Positions 8,391 through 14,649 of a stretch of DNA of 19,029 nucleotides are shown here, piece by piece. Each line of letters starts with the position of its first letter. Within the stretch, counting starts at the first letter, position 1. Made by a program: the position numbers and the translations under genes. The DNA lies in contig JAGZCC010000042.1 of the NCBI GenBank assembly GCA_018369555.1, positions 1-19,029 on the forward strand, in the 5' to 3' direction. Under the pieces are notes generated by a model. It searched no databases. It was given only the letters and a program-made list of their open reading frames with translations, and was not told where the DNA came from. Source of the stretch: Thomasclavelia spiroformis. GTDB lineage: Bacteria; Bacillota_I; Bacilli_A; Erysipelotrichales; Coprobacillaceae.

Positions 8391-9017
8391 TTACTTAATC
8401 GGATGTCTAATAACTGTTTTAAGGGTTTCAAGTTTACACTTTCGAGGATCTGATAAATATATTTCATGATGATATCTTTTATCAGTGATATCTAACTTAT
8501 ACCCACTTTCCTCAATATATTCATGCATCCACTTTACAGTTTCCGGTTCATCATCATATGACCCAAAGTGCATACATTGAACACATAGTCCTTCATCATA
8601 ACTAAAAAATTCAACACTTGAAAAATCAATTTTTTTCTTTTTGGTTGCAACTTCAATTGCCCATTTAAAATCTTTTTCTGTTATAAAGTCAGGTAAGCGA
8701 ATCAAAGAAATAAATTTCAATAAATTCTTTTTGGAATAATCCATACCTTTTATTCCCTCCTGCCACCAAAAACCTTCCAACGGTGGTACAACATATTCAA
8801 AAAAGCCTGCGATTTTATAATCAGATTTATAACTCATTTTCAATGTATAAGCAATCCCATAAAGTAACTGTATTGATTTTGTATATTCACCTTCAGGATC
8901 ATTAGGATCCCCTTGCCCTCTAACAGCTAAATAATTCATCTTTGGAATCTTTACAATTGATGGCTTCTTTTTCGGTAAATAAAACTCTTTATATTCTTTC
9001 TTAAAATCAAATGACAT
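8391..9017 (-). CDS. GyrI-like small-molecule-binding domain protein
   Basis: The 208-residue protein resembles the stand-alone GyrI-like family (COG4832 type), cytosolic proteins with a SOUL/GyrI fold that bind or hydrolyse small molecules. Supporting blocks are NYLAVRGQGDPNDPEG (28-43), the VPPLEGFWW motif with Glu81 and Trp84-Trp85, a central LIRLPDFIT block, and a C-terminal HEIYLSDPRK segment. No DNA-binding domain is attached, so it is not a BmrR-type regulator. GGGAGG lies eight bases upstream of the ATG, in the 13-base gap after the GNAT gene, so the two are very likely co-transcribed. Family members are often linked to xenobiotic or peptide hydrolase roles, but nothing here fixes the ligand. 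Confidence 0.85.
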   Translation of the reverse strand: MSFDFKKEYKEFYLPKKKPSIVKIPKMNYLAVRGQGDPNDPEGEYTKSIQLLYGIAYTLKMSYKSDYKIAGFFEYVVPPLEGFWWQEGIKGMDYSKKNLLKFISLIRLPDFITEKDFKWAIEVATKKKKIDFSSVEFFSYDEGLCVQCMHFGSYDDEPETVKWMHEYIEESGYKLDITDKRYHHEIYLSDPRKCKLETLKTVIRHPIK

Positions 9018-9030
9018 ATCTCAGCCTCCC

Positions 9031-9558
9031 TTAAATCAAATATTCATATAAATAAAACCAGAGAACCTCATCTCTCCCTCTATCAAAATCTACTTTACCA
9101 ACATTTTTAAATCCATACTTTTGATATAATGAAATAGCCGGTATATTTTCAATACATACATCTATTCGAATAGTTTTATAATCTAATTTTTTCCCATAGT
9201 CAATTGCATAATCTAACATTCTAGATGCAACTCCACGATTTTTAAAATCCGGATGAACTGCCAATGTATGAATTATTAATATCTCATTATCTAAAACATC
9301 AACGGACCACTTACCTTGCAAATATTCTGATTCATATTCGTTATTTAAAATCATTGTTCCTACTATTTTATGATTAACCCGTAAAACAAATAATGAATCT
9401 TTTTTTATCCCCTCTTCTGCAACGTTTCTAGTTGGATATTCCCCTTTCATCCATCCCGAATAATTAATCCCCTTCTGCAATTGACAACACACACTTATAT
9501 ATAAATTTTCTATTTCATCAAGATCATCTATATTCGCTTTTTCAATACAATATTTCAT
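9031..9558 (-). CDS. GNAT family N-acetyltransferase
   Basis: The 175-residue protein carries the acetyl-CoA-binding GNAT fold. Beta strand 4 plus motif A reads HTLAVHPDFKNRGVASRML (acetyl-CoA pyrophosphate loop around Arg108-Gly109), and the later NIPAISLYQKYGF block matches motif B. The substrate is not predictable. The start at the ATG at 9558 is preferred because GAGGTGG lies 5-8 bases before it. A GTG nine bases upstream would overlap that ribosome binding site. It lies 79 bases after ribU, with a terminator between, and 13 bases before the GyrI-like gene, so it probably heads the unit with GyrI-like, aldehyde dehydrogenase and amidase genes. Confidence 0.9.
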   Translation of the reverse strand: MKYCIEKANIDDLDEIENLYISVCCQLQKGINYSGWMKGEYPTRNVAEEGIKKDSLFVLRVNHKIVGTMILNNEYESEYLQGKWSVDVLDNEILIIHTLAVHPDFKNRGVASRMLDYAIDYGKKLDYKTIRIDVCIENIPAISLYQKYGFKNVGKVDFDRGRDEVLWFYLYEYLI

Positions 9559-9589
9559 AGTACCCACCTCAACATTTCTTATTAACTAT

Positions 9590-9595
9590 ATTATA
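9590..9595 (-). promoter_or_regulatory. Possible -10 box for the GNAT gene series
   Basis: A perfect TATAAT on the minus strand lies just beyond the ribU terminator and about 30 bases before the GNAT start. I see no good -35 box at 16-18 bases, so this is weak. Confidence 0.3.
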
Positions 9596-9597
9596 GC

Positions 9598-9627
9598 AAA
9601 AAACGATCAGTAAAATATACCAACCGT
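9598..9627 (-). terminator. Intrinsic terminator after ribU
   Basis: Leftward, ACGGTTGGTA (9627-9618), a five-base loop and TACTGATCGT (9612-9603) form a ten-pair stem with three wobble pairs. A run of five Ts follows. It ends the riboswitch-controlled ribU transcript. Confidence 0.65.
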
Positions 9628-9637
9628 CTAATATAAC

Positions 9638-10195
9638 TTATTCATGTAAAAATCTTGAAATTCTTTTATATAAAAAGAATGTAACCAAACCATTTATCCC
9701 CGCTTTAATCAAATTAAAACCGACAATAAAAGGCATCATCCCCCATACAACCTCTCGAGTTACTCCCATAAACAGTGGGGTTATAATTAAATTTGCTACA
9801 ATCATCACCATTGCCATCGCTGACATTCCACATAAAAGACCAATTATTGCCATTTTTCTAGTTTTATTTCTATAATAAATAACGCCTACAACAACCACTA
9901 ATGTACTTGTTGCAATAATATGCATTAAAATACCATAAAGTCCACTATTAGCACTTACAGTTATCCCTTGAATAATTGAAGTTGCTATTGTTAATAACAC
10001 CCCCATAAGCGGTCCAAATGCAAATGTCCCAATTAAAATTGGAATATCCGCCGGATCATATTCTAAAAACGGAACAGCTGGAAAAATAGGAAAATGAATT
10101 ACATAAACTAGAATAATCGATATTGCAACTAACATTCCCATTTTTACTAATTTTGATGTTTTTTTCTTGTTTGAAACTATATTTTCTTGTAACAT
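9638..10195 (-). CDS. ribU: Riboflavin ECF transporter S component
   Basis: The 185-residue protein is a six-helix membrane protein of the ECF S-component type. It binds riboflavin and works with a shared energising module (EcfA, EcfA', EcfT) encoded elsewhere. The N-terminal helix carries the Ala/Gly-rich MGMLVAISIIL pattern used to contact EcfT. The FLEYDPADIPILIG block (43-56) is characteristic of RibU-type S components. The upstream FMN riboswitch strongly supports riboflavin as the substrate. AGGAGG (10208-10203) lies seven bases before the ATG. The gene has its own promoter, riboswitch and terminator, so it is a stand-alone, flavin-repressed unit. Confidence 0.95.
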   Translation of the reverse strand: MLQENIVSNKKKTSKLVKMGMLVAISIILVYVIHFPIFPAVPFLEYDPADIPILIGTFAFGPLMGVLLTIATSIIQGITVSANSGLYGILMHIIATSTLVVVVGVIYYRNKTRKMAIIGLLCGMSAMAMVMIVANLIITPLFMGVTREVVWGMMPFIVGFNLIKAGINGLVTFFLYKRISRFLHE

Positions 10196-10241
10196 TCAAA
10201 CTCCTCCTAATAAAATATTATGAAGAATCTGACAGGTAAAT

Positions 10242-10272
10242 AAAAAGTCTTGAATCATAATCGTTCAAGACT
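10242..10272 (-). terminator. Riboswitch-controlled terminator (expression platform)
   Basis: Leftward, AGTCTTGAA (10272-10264) and TTCAAGACT (10254-10246) form a perfect nine-base-pair stem with a nine-base loop, followed by TTTTATTT. It lies between the FMN aptamer and the ribU ribosome binding site. The 5' arm TCTTGAA can alternatively pair with TTCAGGG at the 5' edge of the aptamer (10419-10413), giving a plausible antiterminator. Confidence 0.85.
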
Positions 10273-10298
10273 AAAAATACATAAAAAGTATTTTGTTT

Positions 10299-10424
10299 CT
10301 TTCATCCGGACTATACCGTTGGTATGGGATTCTAACCCACTCTGCTTTGAAAATATCAAGCTCGCGGACTTACAGTTAAAACTTTTCACCGCCAGTGAGG
10401 AATTACACCTCGCCCTGAAACAGA
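10299..10424 (-). promoter_or_regulatory. FMN riboswitch (RFN element)
   Basis: The minus strand shows the conserved RFN blocks in order: AGGGCGAGGTG near the 5' end, CTGGCGGTGA, GTCCGCGAGC, a variable hairpin, GGGTTAGAATCCCATACC, and the closing AGTCCGGATGAAAG. The P1 helix can form between the flanking TTTC and GAAA. The RNA binds flavin mononucleotide and, with the terminator downstream, should switch off ribU transcription when FMN is plentiful. It starts only a few bases after the predicted transcription start. Confidence 0.97.
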
Positions 10425-10437
10425 TTTTTCATTTTTT

Positions 10438-10466
10438 ATAATAGCACTAGTACATCCGTAAGTCAA
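10438..10466 (-). promoter_or_regulatory. Promoter of the FMN riboswitch-ribU transcript
   Basis: On the minus strand TTGACT (10466-10461) and TATTAT (10443-10438) are separated by exactly 17 bases, each one mismatch from consensus. The predicted start falls at about 10431, directly ahead of the riboswitch. Confidence 0.85.
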
Positions 10467-10571
10467 TGTAGAGATTTTTAAAAACATTTATTCATCACGT
10501 TCCTTCATATTTTTTACTGGGGAACTATGTAGAGAATATTGTCACTTACTATTGATAGCTTATCAAAACAC

Positions 10572-10628
10572 AAAAAAACTCAAATCGAGTAAAAACCGAT
10601 AAATAGCGACTTTTGTTGATTTGAGTTT
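10572..10628 (-). terminator. Large-loop hairpin with U tract downstream of the unnamed 161-residue gene
   Basis: Leftward, AAACTCAAATC (10628-10618) and GATTTGAGTTT (10586-10576) pair perfectly over 11 bases around a 31-base loop. The 3' arm continues into a run of Ts (10578-10572). It lies about 140 bases after the unnamed gene and could terminate it. The loop is unusually long for a terminator. Confidence 0.5.
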
Positions 10629-10690
10629 CTTTGAATTGTTAAATTAACGTTTTGAGAATTGTAAAACTCGACATAATCAATGTTTTTTTG

Positions 10691-10717
10691 ATAGTTTTGT
10701 TACATTGCCAAAACTAT
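10691..10717. repeat. Nine-base-pair inverted repeat
   Basis: ATAGTTTTG (10691-10699) and CAAAACTAT (10709-10717) enclose a nine-base loop. There is no U tract on either side, so it is not a standard terminator. Function unknown. Confidence 0.4.
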
Positions 10718-10766
10718 TTAAAACAACTTATTGTAAATTTCATTTAAACTATATGAAGATTTAATG

Positions 10767-11252
10767 TCAACGATTACCCCTTATTCTTTTATAGATTTCA
10801 AATTCTCTATTTATTTCATCTTCCAAGTTTAAGATCATACCTTTCGCCTCTAATATACGTTCTATAGCCTGTTCAGGGCTAAGTGTATGATATGGTAAAA
10901 ATAATCCTCTCAATTCCTTTGGCTTTATAATTTTATAGACTCGAGTTGATGATAATTCATACGTATATGAAAAATATCTATACAAATATCCTATCCAATA
11001 CATTTCGTTTTTTGTATATTTTACTGATCCATATTTCGATTCTTTATATTCTTCTTCTACTCGTTTAATTATATCTTTTGGTTGTATATTCATCTGTAAA
11101 ATGCTTTCATTATCTATCATTTTTGCCACTTTACTATTCATAAATCTTCGCATAAATATTTCAGAGCTCGTTGATGTTAGTTGAATAGAAAGTTCAAAAG
11201 CATTCCCTTGTAAATCACACAATAACAAACCATCTTTATCCATTTTTCTCAT
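10767..11252 (-). CDS. Unnamed conserved-looking protein (161 aa)
   Basis: I do not recognise a named family. The protein is soluble and moderately charged, with no membrane segment or signal peptide. Notable stretches are KDGLLLCDLQGNAFELSIQ near the N-terminus, an aromatic central block YWIGYLYRYFSYTYEL, a Pro-rich LFLPYHTLSPEQ block, and an Arg/Lys/Glu-rich helical C-terminus. From unverified memory, similar proteins occur in Firmicutes accessory regions beside small toxin-antitoxin-like genes. The start at 11252 is preferred because AGGTG (11263-11259) is six bases upstream. An ATG at 11270 lacks a ribosome binding site. The gene overlaps or touches the tail of the upstream DUF1016 pseudogene and may have been its operon partner or been fused to it by deletion. 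The frame is clean and intact. Confidence 0.65.
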   Translation of the reverse strand: MRKMDKDGLLLCDLQGNAFELSIQLTSTSSEIFMRRFMNSKVAKMIDNESILQMNIQPKDIIKRVEEEYKESKYGSVKYTKNEMYWIGYLYRYFSYTYELSSTRVYKIIKPKELRGLFLPYHTLSPEQAIERILEAKGMILNLEDEINREFEIYKRIRGNR

Positions 11253-11257
11253 TATTT

Positions 11258-11726
11258 TCACCTTATCCATTTAGTATAAAATAACAATCTTTCGAATAAT
11301 GAAGTGCTGATTTGTCTTTTTAACTCTCTTACTGACCAATTTGCATTAATTGCTTCTTTTTCATAGAAACTACGTTTGTCATCATCAGATATATATAATA
11401 ATTCGCAATAATGTATCAACTTAATTTGCTAGACAGTGTCTGGCAATTTGGATATTTTAAATAAAGCAATCTCATATTTTGAAGATTTGCTCGAGAAAAT
11501 CCTTTTCCAAATTTATTTGTAAGAGTTTTCGATAGTGTAAGTAATTGTTTTTTCCATATTCGCCACGCTGAGATTTTAACTCGTCCTCAACTATAATACG
11601 TCCTATATTCCAATATGCATTAATTAACTCAGTATTAATATTTTTAATGACTTTATTTCTAGCATTTGTGATAATACTAGCGATTTCATTTACTAATGCT
11701 TCATTGTTTAACAAATTATTTTCCAC
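11258..11726 (-). pseudogene. Decayed DUF1016 / YhcG-type PDDEXK nuclease gene
   Basis: Three minus-strand frames together read as the N-terminal half of a DUF1016 (YhcG-type, PDDEXK) nuclease, normally about 340 residues. Frame 1, from the GTG at 11726 (AGGAG at 11740-11736, nine bases upstream; a TTG at 11732 is too close), gives NAYWNIGRIIVEDE and EYGK. A shift in the run of six Ts at 11548-11553 (loss of one base fits best) leads into frame 2, reading FGKGFSRANLQNMRLLYL and LSSKLS. There an in-frame TGA (11418-11416) replaces the expected Trp, and a base is missing within 11412-11415. Frame 3 then reads HYCELLYISDDDKRSFYEKE and NANWSVRELKRQI before stopping at 11258. The catalytic C-terminal domain is absent. 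The gene should be non-functional. Confidence 0.88.
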
Positions 11727-11759
11727 AATCAACTACTCCTTTCAATATTAATTAGTCTT

Positions 11760-11765
11760 ATTATA
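11760..11765 (-). promoter_or_regulatory. Possible -10 box upstream of the DUF1016 pseudogene
   Basis: A perfect TATAAT on the minus strand lies 34 bases before the pseudogene start. The -35 position is only T-rich and overlaps the U tract of the rpsI terminator, so the promoter may be weak or dead. Confidence 0.3.
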
Positions 11766-11781
11766 CCCTTATTTTAAAAAG

Positions 11782-11824
11782 AAAAAAAGAAGCATCTAAA
11801 CTTATTAAAAAGTCTAAACACTTC
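11782..11824 (-). terminator. Terminator of the rplM-rpsI operon
   Basis: Leftward, GAAGTGTTTAGACTT (11824-11810) and AAGTTTAGATGCTTC (11803-11789) form a 15-pair stem with four G-U wobbles around a six-base loop. Seven Ts follow. Confidence 0.85.
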
Positions 11825-11849
11825 TCTAATCTTCTCACAACAATTAATA

Positions 11850-12242
11850 CTAACGTTTAGAGAACTGTGGTGCACGACGCGCTTTTTTAAGACCGTATTT
11901 TTTACGTTCTTTAACACGTGCATCACGAGTAAGGAATCCAGCAGCTTTTAAAGTTGGTCTATAATCTTCACCAGCTTGCAATAATGCTCTTGAGATACCA
12001 TGACGGATAGCTCCTGCTTGTCCTGAATATCCACCACCATATACATTTACTGAAACATCAAATTGTGATATAGTATTAGTTAATTCTAATGGTTGATTAA
12101 CAATCATTAATAATACATCTGATGGTAAGTATTCTTTAGCTGGTTTATCGTTAATTACGAAATTACCTGTACCTGGTGTTAAAATAACACGAGCTACAGA
12201 AGCTTTTCTACGACCAGTTCCTCTATATTGTACATTTGCCAT
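11850..12242 (-). CDS. rpsI: 30S ribosomal protein S9
   Basis: The 130-residue protein is full length for bacterial S9. It begins with the RGTGRRKASVARV block, carries the signature GGGYSGQAGAIRHGISRAL (69-87), and ends with the basic tail RRAPQFSKR that reaches the P-site tRNA. It is 17 bases downstream of rplM in the usual order and is co-transcribed with it. A GGGGG-type ribosome binding site lies about 11 bases before the ATG. Confidence 0.98.
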   Translation of the reverse strand: MANVQYRGTGRRKASVARVILTPGTGNFVINDKPAKEYLPSDVLLMIVNQPLELTNTISQFDVSVNVYGGGYSGQAGAIRHGISRALLQAGEDYRPTLKAAGFLTRDARVKERKKYGLKKARRAPQFSKR

Positions 12243-12259
12243 ATTTCTGTTCTTCCCCC

Positions 12260-12697
12260 TTACCCTTTAATCTTCAATTCTACTGGTTTTTGTGCTGCAT
12301 GAGGATGTTCATTACCTGCATAAACAAATAATTTCATTCCTTGTTTTCTACCTAAAGTATTGTGTGGTAACATACCTTTTACAGCTGCTTCAACCCAACC
12401 AGTTGGATTTTGTTCTTTAAATTGGCGAGCAGTTTTAACTTTTAAACCACCTAACCAACCTGAATGACGATAATAATTAACATTATCTAATTTCTTACCA
12501 GTCATTACTACTTTATCAGCATTGATAATAATTACATAATCACCAGTATCCACATGTGGTGTATAAGTAGGTTTATTTTTTCCTCTTAATACTGATGCTA
12601 CTTCTGATGCTAAACGACCTAATGTTAAATCTGTTGCATCAACTACATACCATTTTCTTTCAATTGTGGCTGCATTAGCCATAGTTGTTTGTCTCAT
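12260..12697 (-). CDS. rplM: 50S ribosomal protein L13
   Basis: The 145-residue protein has the standard L13 length and motifs: RKWYVVDATDLTLGRLAS, GKNKPTYTPHVDTGDYV, the HNTLGRKQGMKLFVYAG block and the PHAAQKP ending. L13 is an early assembly protein of the large subunit. The start at 12697 (MRQTTMAN) matches the Firmicutes N-terminus. GGAG (12711-12708) is ten bases away and sits inside a leader hairpin, which fits autogenous control by L13. It is first in the operon with rpsI. Confidence 0.98.
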   Translation of the reverse strand: MRQTTMANAATIERKWYVVDATDLTLGRLASEVASVLRGKNKPTYTPHVDTGDYVIIINADKVVMTGKKLDNVNYYRHSGWLGGLKVKTARQFKEQNPTGWVEAAVKGMLPHNTLGRKQGMKLFVYAGNEHPHAAQKPVELKIKG

Positions 12698-12707
12698 CTA
12701 TTTTATT

Positions 12708-12736
12708 CTCCTTTATCCTTACCGGGGACTTTAGAG
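12708..12736 (-). promoter_or_regulatory. Candidate L13 leader hairpin sequestering the rplM ribosome binding site
   Basis: On the minus strand CUCU-AAA-GUCC (12736-12726), a loop CCGGUAA, and GGAU-AAA-GGAG (12718-12708) form two four-pair helices (with G-U pairs) around a symmetric AAA/AAA internal loop. The last GGAG is the rplM Shine-Dalgarno. The whole leader is about 50 nucleotides, similar to the known L13 leader class of Bacillota, so feedback by L13 is the likely role. Confidence 0.6.
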
Positions 12737-12753
12737 TTCATAAGAACATTTTT

Positions 12754-12782
12754 ATTATAAGTACTTCATATCCTAATGTCAA
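12754..12782 (-). promoter_or_regulatory. Consensus promoter of rplM-rpsI
   Basis: On the minus strand perfect TTGACA (12782-12777) and TATAAT (12759-12754) boxes are separated by exactly 17 bases. Transcription should begin near 12747, leaving a leader of about 50 nucleotides. Confidence 0.93.
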
Positions 12783-12852
12783 TCTTTTTCTACAAATAAA
12801 CCACCTTTATATCATATAATTTTAGAAAATCAAAAACACTTAATCAAAAGTT

Positions 12853-13593
12853 CTATTTACTAAAAAAATCAAGTGATAACCTTAATACTTTTTTAATATG
12901 TTCAACAGTATCATAATTATGATTTGCGCCTTCAATCGCAACAAATTGAACATTATCATTAAACTTTGGTAAATATATATTAGAAATATCAAATGGAACC
13001 GTCATATCCTCAGTACCATGAATTACTAACAATTCATTTTTATAAATATCTAAATTCTCATAAAAATCACGTGACAATATATCATCAACAAACTCTTGAG
13101 AAATCTCAAATCCTCCATGATCATACAATCCATCTTCATTAGCTTCAACTTTACCAGTCAAATAATCCAAAGCTGCTGGCAAATTAAAAGCTGGTGCCCA
13201 TAAAACTAATTTACTAATAACTTCTGGATACAGTTTCGCTAATTCACTAGCAACCGCACCTCCCATAGAATGCCCTAATACATATATCTTTGTACAATTA
13301 TCCATCTTTAACGTCTCTTCTAAAATAATTCTAGCACACGCTAACTCATCTTTAAAAGTCATATCTTTAAAATTAAGATCACTTTCTCCGCTACCTAGAA
13401 AATCAAATCTAAATGTAGCTATACCTCTTGCCTCCAACATTCTTGCAAGTTGAACATAACAAAACTTAGTACCTGTTTTTTGCCCTGTAAAACCATGAAA
13501 AATTAAACAGACAGGGTGCTTATCAACATTTGGTTTATGGAAAAAACCTCTCATTATCCCTTTTGGTGTGGGTATTTCACAATAATATTGCAT
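12853..13593 (-). CDS. Alpha/beta hydrolase, cinnamoyl/feruloyl-esterase-like
   Basis: The 246-residue protein is a serine hydrolase of the S33/Hydrolase_4 group. The oxyanion-side HGFTG motif is at 33-37. The nucleophile elbow GHSMGG places Ser109; Asp196 in HGTEDMTVP and His225 in GANHNY complete the triad. Length, spacing and the short lid region resemble the cinnamoyl esterases of lactobacilli, so a carboxylester substrate is likely, though bile-salt, lipid or peptide substrates cannot be excluded. There is no signal peptide, so it is cytosolic. Its ATG overlaps the TAA of the preceding 80-residue gene (TAATG), indicating translational coupling in the tcdA unit. Confidence 0.88.
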   Translation of the reverse strand: MQYYCEIPTPKGIMRGFFHKPNVDKHPVCLIFHGFTGQKTGTKFCYVQLARMLEARGIATFRFDFLGSGESDLNFKDMTFKDELACARIILEETLKMDNCTKIYVLGHSMGGAVASELAKLYPEVISKLVLWAPAFNLPAALDYLTGKVEANEDGLYDHGGFEISQEFVDDILSRDFYENLDIYKNELLVIHGTEDMTVPFDISNIYLPKFNDNVQFVAIEGANHNYDTVEHIKKVLRLSLDFFSK

Positions 13594-13835
13594 TATCTTA
13601 TACCATGCGCTTTTTTAAAACGCACAATCCCATTACTTGTAATATATTGGTTTGTTATATCTCGAATATTTTCTTCACCAAAATCACCACCAATAAAAAG
13701 ACATGTATCCATAATTTCTGCTGTCAAAGTATGCCAAATTTCCTCACTAAAATCTTCATCAACGACTAATTCCTTTACAATCTTTACACAATCATCAATA
13801 TAATCTTCCTTATTAATTTCAGTAATACCTTCCAT
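13593..13835 (-). CDS. Unknown small acidic protein (80 aa)
   Basis: I do not recognise this family. The protein is 80 residues, rich in Asp, Glu and Ile, with no membrane segment and no Cys pattern for metal binding. The N-terminal half looks helical (DYIDDCVKIVKELVVDEDF), and the C-terminus is basic (RFKKAHGIR). It is probably a real gene. Its ATG overlaps the stop of tcdA (TAATG), AGGAGG lies eight bases before it, and its stop overlaps the ATG of the esterase. This double coupling suggests stoichiometric or functionally linked expression, but no function can be assigned. Confidence 0.75.
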   Translation of the reverse strand: MEGITEINKEDYIDDCVKIVKELVVDEDFSEEIWHTLTAEIMDTCLFIGGDFGEENIRDITNQYITSNGIVRFKKAHGIR

Positions 13836-14521
13836 TAACTATCCTCCTTTACTAACTCTTTTATTACATATCCTGCAAGCATCAATCCCGCTACACTTGG
13901 TACAAAACTAACACTTCCTGGAGTAGCACCATCCACTTTTTGCGGTGTTTCCTTTGAATATAAAACTGTACATTTTTTTATACCACGAGTTTTTAACTCT
14001 CGACGCATTACTCTTGCAAGAGGACAAACACTTGTTTTATAAATATCAGTAATTTCAAATTTTTCTGGATTTAACTTATTTCCAGTTCCCATCGAAGAGA
14101 TTATTTTAATATTTCTTTCATAACAATTTTCAATCAACGCTATTTTTGCTTTCACTGTATCAATAGCATCAACAACAAAGTCACAATCTAAAAAAATACT
14201 TTCCATCCCTTGATCAGGTAAATAAAAATTTTTATACGTAGTAATTTTTAAATTAGGATTAATATCCAAACACCTCGCTTTAGCTACATCAACTTTATTC
14301 ATTCCAACCGTTGAATGAAGAGCATATAATTGACGATTGAGATTAGTTATATCAATTATATCATGGTCAACTAAAACAATTTCACCAATACCATTTCTAA
14401 CCAAAGCCTCTACTACATAACTACCAACTCCCCCCAATCCAAAAACAGCTACTTTTTTAGTTTGGAGTTTATCAAGCCATTCTTGATTCAACATTCTTAC
14501 AATTCTTGAAAACTGTTCCAT
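13835..14521 (-). CDS. tcdA: tRNA threonylcarbamoyladenosine dehydratase (TcdA/CsdL, E1-like)
   Basis: The 228-residue protein is a ThiF/HesA-type E1-like enzyme of the TcdA subgroup, which uses ATP to cyclise t6A to ct6A at position 37 of ANN-decoding tRNAs. Visible are the nucleotide-binding GLGGVGS loop (28-34), acidic residues in LVDHD (Asp52, Asp54), NLNRQ (60-64) with the ATP-contacting Arg, a D-A-I-D-T segment, the SSMGTGNKLNP block, and a C-terminal GSVSFVPSVAGLMLAG membrane-like helix typical of TcdA. The start at 14521 has GAGG six bases upstream; a further ATG at 14533 would place that site inside the gene. It heads a three-gene overlapping unit. Confidence 0.92.
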   Translation of the reverse strand: MEQFSRIVRMLNQEWLDKLQTKKVAVFGLGGVGSYVVEALVRNGIGEIVLVDHDIIDITNLNRQLYALHSTVGMNKVDVAKARCLDINPNLKITTYKNFYLPDQGMESIFLDCDFVVDAIDTVKAKIALIENCYERNIKIISSMGTGNKLNPEKFEITDIYKTSVCPLARVMRRELKTRGIKKCTVLYSKETPQKVDGATPGSVSFVPSVAGLMLAGYVIKELVKEDS

Positions 14522-14537
14522 ATTCCACCTCATAGCT

Positions 14538-14566
14538 ATTATAAACTAATCTAATTTTTTTATAAA
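14538..14566 (-). promoter_or_regulatory. Candidate promoter of the tcdA unit
   Basis: On the minus strand TTTATA (14566-14561) and a perfect TATAAT (14543-14538) are 17 bases apart. The transcript would start about ten bases before the tcdA start codon. Confidence 0.5.
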
Positions 14567-14597
14567 GATAAAGTTTTTAGTCCAAATTAGGTTATTT

Positions 14598-14628
14598 TAT
14601 AATAGACCAATAAGGTCCTGTCTATAAT
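14598..14628 (+). promoter_or_regulatory. Promoter region of the XRE gene with a dyad operator candidate
   Basis: Two perfect TATAAT boxes (14598-14603 and 14623-14628) lie within an imperfect dyad. ATAATAGAC (14599-14607) and GTCTATAAT (14620-14628) match in inverted orientation at eight of nine positions with a 12-base spacer; an inner GACC/GGTC pair lies between them. This is a reasonable self-regulation site for the downstream XRE protein. The -35 boxes are poor. Confidence 0.45.
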
Positions 14629-14649
14629 AATCATATAGGTGGTGATAAT

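Larger units (their letters stand above)
10467..10766. other. Non-coding stretch with hairpins, possible mobile-element scar
   Basis: About 300 bases without a supportable gene. It contains a long-arm hairpin (10572-10628) and a second hairpin (10691-10717), listed separately, and otherwise AT-rich sequence. Its position beside a decayed accessory gene suggests insertion-deletion history, but I recognise no insertion-sequence end. Confidence 0.4.

Noticed and set aside
10250..10441. Rightward 63-codon open frame
   Set aside because: It is the antisense of the FMN riboswitch and its terminator, with no ribosome binding site.
10640..10690. GTTTTGAGAATT-like sequence resembling a CRISPR repeat
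   Set aside because: It occurs once only, with no spaced copies and no cas genes in the window.
11253..11270. Longer start (11270) for the unnamed 161-residue gene
   Set aside because: There is no ribosome binding site before it, while AGGTG is well placed for the ATG at 11252.
13516..13803. Two rightward open frames opposite the esterase and 80-residue genes
   Set aside because: They are shadows of the coupled leftward genes and lack initiation signals.
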